The translations under genes were made by a program, and so were the position numbers. From positions 62,001 to 126,000 of the forward strand of contig JAHEYP010000003.1 of the NCBI GenBank assembly GCA_023251535.1: a stretch of DNA of 64,000 nt, given 5' to 3'. The DNA is from Bacteroidota bacterium. Lineage in GTDB: Bacteria; Bacteroidota; Bacteroidia; AKYH767-A; OLB10. The first letter of the stretch is position 1. Each line of letters opens with the position of its first letter. Below, in pieces: positions 33,408 through 43,400 of the stretch. The notes beneath the pieces were generated by a model. The model was not told the DNA's origin, searched no databases, and worked only from the letters and a program-made list of their open reading frames with translations.

Positions 33408-35793
33408 TCTTATCTTCTTGATCAAGATCCATATTATCATCGACTTCTTCACTGTCGATATCAATGAATGCAGCATCCGTAATATCTTTTCTTTTCACCC
33501 ATTGATCAATAGAAATTAAAATACTTGGAAGTAAAACCAAGTTTGTTACCATCGCTACTAATAGAGTGATTGAAATAAGAATTCCCAGTGCTTTCGTTCC
33601 GCCAAAACTCGATGCCGCAAATATCGAAAATCCGAAGAAGAGGATAACTGCAGTATAAATCATACTTAACCCTGTATCGTAGATTGTCGCTGAAATTGCC
33701 TCTCCAACATTTTTGAATCTCGTTTTTAATTCTTGACGGTATTTTGTGAGGAAGTATATGGTACCGTCAGATGAAATCCCGAACGCAATACTGAAAATTA
33801 ATATTGTTGATGGCTTAAATCGTATTCCTAAAAATCCCATGATTCCCGCAGTAATAGCCAAAGGAATTAAACATGGAAGTTTCGATAAAATGATGATTCG
33901 GAACGAGCGGAATAATGCCATTCCAACCATTGTGATAAGCAATATTTCGATGAGTAAACTTTCTAGAAGATTCTCTAATAAATAGTCGTTTCCTTTTAAG
34001 AACATTAAGCTATGTCCTGTGAAGTGTACATTATAATCTTCTTTAGGGAAAATGGAATCTACTCGAGGTTGTAATTCAGCTAATAGCTTTTTAATTTTTG
34101 CTGAACCAATGTCGGTCATCTGCAAACTTACTCTGGTGTATTGTTTTGTGGTATCGATAAAGCCCGCGAATTTTCCTTCAGTACCACTCACGCTTTTGCT
34201 GTAGTTAGAAAGCTCTTTAAGTTCACTTAATGCAGGAAGTACGTAATATTTTGGCTCTCCTCCTTTGTATGCTTGATAAGAGAATTTTACAGCTTCGGTT
34301 AGCGAAAGGGCTTTGCTTAATTCAGGGTAGTTGGCAAGCTTGTTTTGAAGTGATTTTATTTTGTAAAGTGTGCGTGCGTTGTTCTCAAATACTCCGTTTG
34401 GCTGCTTGGTATCAATTACTATTTCAAATGGTAATACTCCATGGAAATTACTTTCGAAGAAATGTAGATCGGCATAAATGGGGTCATTCTCAGGTAGGTC
34501 ATCAACTACATATCCTGTAATGTCAATTTTAGTCATTCCATACAATGAAACCAATAGTAGCGACCCGATAACTATGTAAACTGCTTTCCTGTGATTATGC
34601 ACAATAATATCTATTAGGTTAAGCATTTTGTTAATGCGTTTCCCTTCTAAATGGCGCATATGCTTTTCAGTAGGTGCAGGTAAATAGGTAAGGATAATCG
34701 GAATAAGTATTAGCGTGATCAAATACGTGATCATTACATTCAATGCTGCAATGACTCCGAATTGTACCAAGAATGAACTGTTGGTGAAATATAGTACTCC
34801 AAAGCCAATCGCTGTAGTGATGTTTGCAAGGAATAAGGAGATTCCAATAGTGCTTATCGTTCTCGATAGTGCTTTAATTTTATTACCATGCTTGAAGTAT
34901 TCTCCTTGATATTTGTTGATAAGGAAAATACAGTTGGGAACTCCAATTACTAAAATAAGTGGTGGGATTAGTCCTGTGAGAATAGTTATTTTGTAATGAA
35001 AGAGATCAATTGTCCCCATACTCCATACTACTCCAATAGCAACTACGAGTAACGAGAATAATACACTCGTAAATGATCTAAAGAAGGCCCATAAAATGAC
35101 TGCAGTAATCAACAGAGCAAGTATCAAGAACAATTTCATTTCTCCCGATACTTTCTTCATTACAGCGGTTCTGATATACGGCATGCCCGAATATTTTAAT
35201 GCTGTGTGATGAGTTGCTTCGAACTGCTGACAAAGTCCTTTGATCTCGTCAACGATGGCGATTCGTCTCTTTGAGTCGAGATCTTTTTTCTTAAAGGTAA
35301 TTGCTAAAAGATGAGCTCCTGTTTCTTTGTTAAAGAGTAAGTTGTTGTAAAAAGGAAGATTGAAAATGACATTCTTCAAACTGTCGACTTCTTGTTGTGA
35401 TTGCGGTTCATGAGCAATTACAGGTTGAAGATCGAATTTTGTTAGGCTGTCGTTTCGTTGCAGATTGTAAACTTGTGTAATACCTAATACATTTTGTATT
35501 CCACTAATGTTCTGGATGTTCTTGCTCAGGCGATACCAGTCCCTGAATTTTTCGTAGGTAAAAAGATTCTGATCTTGAATCCCGATAACCATAACATTAC
35601 CGTCTTCACCAAATAGTTTAGTGAATTGCTCGTATTCAATATAAGCCGGATCGGTAGTAGGAAGTACTTTAGCAAACTCATACGAAAGCTGAATTTGCGA
35701 AGCTTTGTATCCCATGAAAATGGTCAACAATGCTAAAGTGACTATAAGAGCGATTTTATTTCGGAGTATTATTCTTGCTATTCTATTCCACAT
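33400..35793 (-). CDS. RND-superfamily transporter of the MMPL/patched type
   Basis: 797 residues from the ATG at 35793 (MWNRIARIILRNKIALIVTL, a first membrane helix); the frame to 35841 adds an unlikely N-terminus and overlaps a terminator hairpin. The topology is one helix, a periplasmic loop, five helices, then the same again, 12 helices in all. The second membrane block contains FGISSDGTIYFLTKYR, the position of the proton-relay acid in this family (usually GxxxDYxxF). Probably exports lipids or hydrophobic compounds, including hopanoid-type substrates. The acidic tail (DIDSEEVDDNMDLDQED) is cytosolic. Confidence 0.85.
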   Translation of the reverse strand: MWNRIARIILRNKIALIVTLALLTIFMGYKASQIQLSYEFAKVLPTTDPAYIEYEQFTKLFGEDGNVMVIGIQDQNLFTYEKFRDWYRLSKNIQNISGIQNVLGITQVYNLQRNDSLTKFDLQPVIAHEPQSQQEVDSLKNVIFNLPFYNNLLFNKETGAHLLAITFKKKDLDSKRRIAIVDEIKGLCQQFEATHHTALKYSGMPYIRTAVMKKVSGEMKLFLILALLITAVILWAFFRSFTSVLFSLLVVAIGVVWSMGTIDLFHYKITILTGLIPPLILVIGVPNCIFLINKYQGEYFKHGNKIKALSRTISTIGISLFLANITTAIGFGVLYFTNSSFLVQFGVIAALNVMITYLITLILIPIILTYLPAPTEKHMRHLEGKRINKMLNLIDIIVHNHRKAVYIVIGSLLLVSLYGMTKIDITGYVVDDLPENDPIYADLHFFESNFHGVLPFEIVIDTKQPNGVFENNARTLYKIKSLQNKLANYPELSKALSLTEAVKFSYQAYKGGEPKYYVLPALSELKELSNYSKSVSGTEGKFAGFIDTTKQYTRVSLQMTDIGSAKIKKLLAELQPRVDSIFPKEDYNVHFTGHSLMFLKGNDYLLENLLESLLIEILLITMVGMALFRSFRIIILSKLPCLIPLAITAGIMGFLGIRFKPSTILIFSIAFGISSDGTIYFLTKYRQELKTRFKNVGEAISATIYDTGLSMIYTAVILFFGFSIFAASSFGGTKALGILISITLLVAMVTNLVLLPSILISIDQWVKRKDITDAAFIDIDSEEVDDNMDLDQEDKTT

Positions 35794-35818
35794 ATGGGCG
35801 TAGGAGTAATGAATTAGA

Positions 35819-35850
35819 AAAGAGGATGGAATTAACCCCATCCTCTTTCG
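35819..35850 (-). terminator. Terminator of the 35-residue membrane microprotein gene
   Basis: AAAGAGGATGG (35819-35829) and CCATCCTCTTT (35838-35848) form a perfect 11-bp stem. On the minus strand it begins 11 bases after the microprotein stop and runs into TTTTCTAATT. Confidence 0.65.
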
Positions 35851-35859
35851 TTTTGTTGA

Positions 35860-35967
35860 TTAGCCGATGATCAGCTTTAAGATCAGGATTGCCGCTGTAA
35901 ACGTGACCACTAGGATCACAGGAAACAGAAACGGACGTCCCTGGTTTTTATCTTTTTGAACTTCCAT
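35860..35967 (-). CDS. 35-residue single-pass membrane microprotein
   Basis: An ATG-TAA frame that encodes a polar Lys/Gln-rich N-terminus (MEVQKDKNQGRPF) and one hydrophobic helix (about residues 14-34, FPVILVVTFTAAILILKLII). An A-rich leader typical of Bacteroidota translation starts precedes it, and an intrinsic terminator follows right after the stop, so it looks like a complete small transcription unit. I do not recognise the family. It lies 66 bases upstream of the RND/MMPL transporter on the same strand and could be a small partner of it. Confidence 0.6.
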   Translation of the reverse strand: MEVQKDKNQGRPFLFPVILVVTFTAAILILKLIIG

Positions 35968-36016
35968 GTTTTTGCTTTTATAAATGAGAAATATAATTAC
36001 CTAAGGGTAATTCTTC

Positions 36017-36394
36017 TTATATCAGCAATACACAGTTTTTAATGTTTAAAGGAACGGATAACAGGACTGAAATTGCCTTGCCATAGCTTCTTGAAATTGG
36101 TAGAAGTAGATGATTAAAGCAATGTAAGTAATTGATATTGTTGTCAGTATGGAGATTCCTTAACTGCTTTTGAAGAGAAGGTGTTTTCCTCTGAAATGAT
36201 GAAATAGTTGCATTGTCAATTGTAATTTTTGAATGATCAGAGTTGAAAATTGAAGACTCCTGCAAGCTACTTTCATTGGGTTTGTTACTTTCATTCAATG
36301 CAGGAGCATGAAGAATGAATAACATTCCTACTATGAAAAAAAGGAATTTAATCCCTTGGTGTATGAGTCTGAGAAAAGGCTTAATCTGAGTCAT
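36017..36394 (-). CDS. Hypothetical protein with N-terminal membrane segment
   Basis: A 125-residue frame with a hydrophobic N-terminal helix (FLFFIVGMLFILHA, about 17-30) that could be a signal anchor, then a Ser/Asn-rich region and a C-terminus with Cys and Leu. No family recognised. Its composition resembles non-coding AT-rich sequence in part, so it may be spurious. Confidence 0.35.
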   Translation of the reverse strand: MTQIKPFLRLIHQGIKFLFFIVGMLFILHAPALNESNKPNESSLQESSIFNSDHSKITIDNATISSFQRKTPSLQKQLRNLHTDNNINYLHCFNHLLLPISRSYGKAISVLLSVPLNIKNCVLLI

Positions 36395-36574
36395 TAATGC
36401 AAAGATATTATTTCCTTCAATGCGATTTCAATACTTGTAAGTTGTATTCTGATGACTTCTTGTAACTATCTGTTAATCATATTTGTACTTGATGATTTGA
36501 CCATGAAGAAATAAATTTTCATTGATCGTAGCTTTTAGATAAACCTTTCCGTCTTTTTTTTGTTATTTTGACCT

Positions 36575-37081
36575 ATGAGCCTTGAGTACGTAATTTTGGT
36601 AGATTCGAACGATTCTGAGTTAGGAGTGATGGAGAAAATGGAAGCCCACGAAAAGGGTGTTCTTCATAGAGCTTTCTCTGTAATTATTTACAATTCGAAA
36701 GGCGAGATGCTTCTTCAGCAAAGGGCTTTGCATAAATATCATTCAGGCGGATTGTGGACGAATGCTTGTTGTAGTCACCCTCGTCCTGGAGAAAATATTG
36801 TTGACGCTGGCAATCGTCGGTTGAGTGAAGAAATGGGACTTTCAGCCGAACTTTCTATCAAGAATCACTTTATCTACCAAGCATCATTTGATAATGGTTT
36901 AATTGAGCACGAATTCGACTATGTTTTAGAGGGTAAAACTGACTTGGAACCTGTTATTAATCCAGAGGAAGTAAATGCCTACAAATGGGTGGGTCCAGAA
37001 GAATTGAAGCAATCCATCGTAGACGATCCTGAGCTTTATACATTTTGGTTTCGCGAATTATTTCATCGAAAATTAATCTGA
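36575..37081 (+). CDS. idi: Isopentenyl-diphosphate delta-isomerase, type I
   Basis: A 168-residue Nudix-fold enzyme that interconverts isopentenyl and dimethylallyl diphosphate for isoprenoid synthesis. The catalytic region is WTNACCSHPRPGE, with the catalytic Cys at 66 and the metal-binding His68; the Nudix-type helix RRLSEEMGLS holds the catalytic glutamate; HEFDYVLEG and the terminal YTFWFRELF also match the family. It has the standard length and no neighbours of the pathway nearby. Confidence 0.94.
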   Translation: MSLEYVILVDSNDSELGVMEKMEAHEKGVLHRAFSVIIYNSKGEMLLQQRALHKYHSGGLWTNACCSHPRPGENIVDAGNRRLSEEMGLSAELSIKNHFIYQASFDNGLIEHEFDYVLEGKTDLEPVINPEEVNAYKWVGPEELKQSIVDDPELYTFWFRELFHRKLI

Positions 37082-37474
37082 TTGGCACGATTTTTTCAAT
37101 GTGCATATTCAGGGGTCATCATCTATTTCGTATTTAGTAAGATTTTTAAGCTGCATTCACAATTTCGAATCTGTAATGTTTTTGCGTTTTGTTACTGTCG
37201 TTCCTGTGTTTACAGTTGAAGATTAGATTTCATCTCTTTTCTTACACATTTATTGCATACTCCGAAGCTGCGTTTTGACAGTTTGCTTTTCTGTTTTCAG
37301 AGGTAAAGTATGATTTAGACATCAATTCTAATCGTCAAAACCTTACATAGCTGATATACCTGCAATAAATAAAAAATTTAGGCTTTTAGTTGAGGTTAGA
37401 TTTGTTTTTGCCATAAAAGTATTCGAGCGAATTCGCACGAACAATTATGGCCTAAACACGAAAAACATGATGTT
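37082..37474. other. 393-bp leader/promoter region of the giant PKD protein
   Basis: No gene is seen. It contains a TAnnTTTG-type box, TAGATTTG, at 37397-37404 but without a well-spaced TTG upstream, and a perfect palindrome GCGAATTCGC at 37427-37436 in the putative leader. The long gap fits separate regulation of the large gene that follows. Confidence 0.4.
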
Positions 37475-40400
37475 ATGAGCCGAAATCTACATCGTTGGTA
37501 CATCTTCCTTCTCTTAGCATTCCTGATGACTTCCGGTTATCAAGCGAATGCAAGTCACGCTATGGGAGCTGACCTGACTTATCAGTGCTTGGGCGGAAAT
37601 ACATATAAAGTGCGATTCTCTTTCTATCGCGACTGTATAGGGATTCCTGCACCTGCCAATGTTTACATTAGCGTGCGTTCAGCAAGTTGCAACCAGAACT
37701 TGGGTGTAACTGCTAACCCAATTCCGGGGACGGGACAACAAGTTACTTACTTGTGTCCTACTGCAACGTCTACCTGTAATGGTGGAACGTTTACCGGTAT
37801 CCAAGAATGGGTATACGAAGGAATTATTACGCTACCTATGCAGTGCACCGACTGGCAATTTTCATATTCACTATGCTGTCGTAATGCTGCAATCACTACA
37901 ATTACAAATCCAGGCTCAAACACATTTTATATTTATGCAAATCTGAATAACGTTGCATCTACTTGCAACAGTTCACCAGTATTCTCTAACAAACCTGTTC
38001 CTTTCGCATGCTTAGGTCAGCAACTTTGCTTTAATCACGGAGCCGTTGATGCGGATGGTGATTCATTAGTTTATTCATTAGTTAATCCAAAGCAAACTGC
38101 AACTACGAATGTTTCTTATATCGGACCTTATTCAGCTACTTCTCCATTAAATTCAAGTCCGGCAATGCAGTTCAATACTGCTACCGGAGATGTTTGCTTT
38201 ACACCCCAGCAGCTTCAAGTAACTGTTATGGCAGTATTAGTTCAGGAATATAGAAATGGTGTTTTAATTGGATCTGTTGTTCGTGATATTCAAGTTACGG
38301 TTTTAAATTGTAACAATAGTTTGCCAACATTAACTGGTATAAATGGTACTAACGATTTTGATATTACTGTTTGTGCTAATGATCCATTATGTTTTAATGT
38401 ATTCTCTAACGATCCTGATGCCGGACAGCAATTATCAGTATTCTATAATAATGCTATTCCTGCAGCAACATTTAATACAGCAGGTACTCCGCATCCAACA
38501 GGCACTTTTTGCTGGACACCTAGTCAAGCTGATATAAGTTCCAATCCTTATTGCTTCACTTTAAGAGTTGGTGATGATGCTTGTCCTTATATTGGTTCTC
38601 AAACTTATTCTTATTGTATAACGGTAACAGGTATTAATGTGGATTTAGGTCCGGATCAATATATCGCTTGTAGTGACTTAGCAACAATAACAGCTAATGC
38701 AACTGGGGGAAATGCCCCGTATACATATTTATGGAGTAACGGCTTTACAGGTCCTACACAAACAGTTCCGGTAGGAACTTATGTTGTTACTGTTTCCGAC
38801 GGAACTTGTTCAAGTACTGATACAGTAAATGTTGTTAGTGCTTTTGAACCGACAGCAGATTTTACATGGTCAGGTGCATGTATTAATTCACTTGTTTCAT
38901 TTACCGATCAAAGTGTTGTTGCTGGAACAATTCAATATTGGAATTGGAATTTTGGTGACGGATCAACATCAACGCAACAAAATCCTACGCATACATACAC
39001 AGCTGCCGGAACTTATAACGTTTCATTAGCAGTTGAAAATATTTATGGTTGTATTGATACAATTATAAAGCCTGTTACAATTGTTCCTTTACCAATTCCT
39101 GCATTTACTGTTGATACAGCTTGTGCCGGTTCCGGAATAAATATCATCAATACGAGTACTCCTCCAGGATCAGGTTATACTTGGATATTTAGTAACGGTA
39201 CTACTTCATCATCACAAAATCCTGTGTTAGTTGTTGGTGCTAGCGGAACATATACAGCAACTTTAATAGTTGAAGATACATTAGGTTGTTCTGATACATT
39301 AACACAATCATTTGTTGTGCATGCACAACCTGTTGCTGCATTTTCGCATACAGGTGCAAATTGCTTAAACAGTGGAATAAGCTTTACCGATAATTCAACA
39401 GGTGGTCCGGTTTCATGGAGCTGGAATTTTGGTGATGGAGGAACTTCTACATCTCAAAATCCTTCGCATACTTATGGATCAAGCGGAACCTACAATGTGT
39501 CATTGGTTGTAGGAAATGCATTCGGTTGTACAGATACTATTGTTCAGCCTGTATTTATTAATCCGCCGCCATTCGTTAATGCAAGTGCGAACGTTGCAGT
39601 ATGTTTAGGTAGTTCAGTGAACTTATCGGCTACCGGTGGAGTTTCATATACTTGGAATCCTGGTGGACTAACAGGTAATCCTGTTTCAGTATCACCATCA
39701 TCAACTACAACATATGTGGTAGTTGGAACGGATGCTAACGGATGTACTGGCACCGATTCAGTGACTGTTACTGTTAATCCATTGCCGGTGCCTACTGTAA
39801 CACCTGATCAAACAATCTGTGCAGGTCAGAGTGTAACGTTCACCGCAGGTGGTGGAGTTAGTTATTACTGGAATCCATCGGGAAGTACAACCTCTACAAT
39901 TACTGTTACACCGGGATCATCTACAACCTATGCAGTTGATGTAGTTGATGGAAACGGATGTCAAGCTACAGCCTTCGTTAACGTTACAGTTAATCCGAAT
40001 CCAGTTATTTCGTTACAACCTGCAGTGTTTATTTGCTCAGGTGTTAATGCTACTCTTGATCCGGGAACAGGTGTTTCATGGTTATGGAGTACAGGCGATA
40101 CAACTCAAACTATTTCGGTAGGAACTCAAGGAAGCTATTCTGTTACCGCAACTAATCAATATGGTTGTACATCAAGTGCAACTACGCAAGTAACAGTAGG
40201 AGGACAGGTTGTCAGCAATAACAATGCAATATCAATTTGTCAAGGACAAACAGCTACATTAAATGCGGGTTATGCTGGAAGTACATATCAATGGAGTACA
40301 GGTTCTACATCTCAAACAATATCAGCAACAGTTTCTGGTGTTTATACTGTGACTGTTACAGATCCTAGCGGTTGTAGCGGAACGGTAATGCATACGGTAA

Positions 40401-43400
40401 ATGTTCATCCTTTGCCTGTACCTAACTTTACTCCTTATGATGTATGTATAAATACTGCAGTGCAATTTACCGACATTTCAAATGTAAATGGTGATACAAT
40501 CGTTTCATGGTCATGGAATCTTGGTGATGGTAACGTGTCATATCAACAAAATCCTTTACATAATTATCTTACTTCTGGAGTATATCCTATTGCCTTAACA
40601 GTAACAACAAATGCAGGATGTACCGCATCATTAAATGATACAGTAAATGTTTATCCTTTGCCGCAATCTCTATTCTCATTCGTAAATGCTTGTGAAGGAA
40701 ATGCTGTTACTTTCCAAGATAATTCAACAACTGGAATGGGTAATATCAATTACTGGTCATGGAATTTTGGGGATGGAACATCATCATCAACACAACATCC
40801 TAGTCATCTTTACTCAACACCTGGAACCTATAATGTAATGCTAACAGTTGGTACCGCGGGTGGATGTCTCGATTCAATAGTTAATCAAGTAATAGTATTT
40901 CCTAGTCCGGTATTGTCGTTTACTACTTCAACACCGTCGAATTGTGCAGGAACATACGTGACGTTTAGCAATACAAGTACAACTACGAATGGCGCAATTA
41001 ATAGCTGGGATTGGAATTTCGGTAATGGAGTAACATCTACATTGGCGAATCCTTCAGCGATATATTATACAGCAGGAAATTATTCTGTTTCCTTAATTGC
41101 TACTACTTCTCATGGATGTACAGATACCGTAACACAGTCGATCGTAATTAATCCATTGCCAACTGTTGACGCAGGTTCAAATACAAATTTATGTAAAGGA
41201 TCAAGTGTTACTTTAACAGCAACTGGTGGTAGTTCATATGTTTGGTCACCGGGAGGAAATACTACTGCATCGATTACTGTAACTCCGATATTAAGTACAA
41301 CATATTATGTAGTTGCAACAAATTCGTTTGGTTGTACTGCACGTGATTCAGTAAATATTACATTACTTAATTTACCTACGCCATCTGCAGGAGCAGATAA
41401 AAGCGTTTGTGTTGGTGGTTCTGTAAATTTAACTGCAACAGGCGGAGGAACATATGCTTGGACACCGGGAGGAATGGCGGGTGCGAATGTTTCAGTTACT
41501 CCAAATGCTACGACAAATTATATTGTTACTGTTACTGCAAGTAATGGATGTAGTGCCAAAGATACAGTTAGAGTAATTGTGAATCCTTTGCCAACTGCGA
41601 GTGCTGGTCCCGATCAAGTGATTTGTGAAGGAACAACAGCTACACTCACTGCATCCGGCGGATCGACCTACTTATGGCAACATAATGGAGCAACAACACC
41701 TACGGTTTATGTTAATCCTTTGGTAAATACCTCGTACATTGTAACAGTTACTTCATCGGCTGGATGTTCTAAGAAAGATACAATGAATGTGTCGTTGAAT
41801 CCGACTCCAGTTGTGAACTTGAATAATGAATTCTTCTGTACAGGATATAGCGCAGTTTTAGATGCAGGAAATCCTGGTATGACTTATGAGTGGATTCCAA
41901 CTACTGAAACAACACAAACTATTGTTGTTTCAACTCCTGGAATCTATCAAGTTGTAGTAACAAATAGCTACGGATGTCAAGGAACAGGTGCATCAACAGT
42001 AATTGAAGGAGGAAACGGAATCGTTTCGAATCCGATAAATGTTATGGCTTGTCAAGGATCGAATATCGTACTCGATGCAGCTAATCCAGGATCAACTTAC
42101 CTATGGAGTACAGGTGCAACTTCACAAACTATCAATGTATCGAATTCTGGTTCATACTCGGTAACGGTTACCGATGCAGGCGGATGTTCTGCTACATTTA
42201 CAAATGATGTGACAGTTAATCCTTTGCCAGTAGTTAATTTCGTTAGCTCTCCTGCTTGTTTCGGTGATCCGACAACGTTAGTAGATCAAACTTCCTTATC
42301 AACAGGAAATATACTTTCATGGCAATGGACATTACCGAATGGTGGTGTTTCGAATGCTCAAAACCCTAATTATGTATTTGCTTCTGCAGGAACATTCCCT
42401 GTAACATTAGTTGTTACTTCTGGATCAGGTTGTGTTGATTCTGTGACTAATAATGTTACTGTTAATCCACTTCCAATTGCTGGATTCACAGCTTCTACTG
42501 AATGTCTTGGTGGTCCTTCGTTATTTGCCGACAATTCTACTATACCATCTGGTTCAATTAATAATTGGAATTGGAACTACGGAGATGGATCAACAGGAAC
42601 AGGAAGTACTTCTTCACACTCATATACATCACCAGGTAATTATGTAGCTACATTGATTGTTTCAAGTACTGCAGGTTGTATTGATACTGCAACAGCTTCA
42701 GTAAATGTTAATCCTGTGCCACAAGCAAGATTTAACGCTCCTGAAGTTTGTGAAGGCGACTCAATGAGTTTCTACAATACAACGATCATTAACAACGGAA
42801 TAATTAGTGATATCGCTTGGGATTTCGGTGATGGAGCAACATCAACACTTTCTGATCCGAAACATATTTATCAAAATCCGGGACAGTATGTTGTTACATT
42901 AACTGTAGGATCAGATCAAGCTTGTCAAGATACATATACTGATACAGTAACAGTAAACCAACGTCCTGTAGCGGCAATATTAACTGCTGCTTCATGTAAT
43001 GGGTCTGCTGCGACATTTACCGATAACTCTACTGTTGGAATTGGTTCAGTAACGGGATGGTATTGGGATTTCGGTGATGGTACAGGAAGTAATGATCAAA
43101 ATCCATTACATACTTATGGTAATTCAGGTGCTTATCCAATCTCATTAATTGCAATTAGTGATAAAGGATGTTCTGATACTACATCATCAAATACAACTGT
43201 ATTTAATTTACCTGTTGCAGCATTCACTACAGGTGCAAACTGTTTGGGAAATGCAACTAACTTCAACGATGCATCTTCAGTTCCTTCAGGAACGATAACA
43301 GGATGGAATTGGGATTTAGGTGATGGTTCTACTTCATCTGCGGCAAGTCCGTCTCATACGTATGCAGCAACTGGAACTTATCCTGTAACATTAGTCGTGA

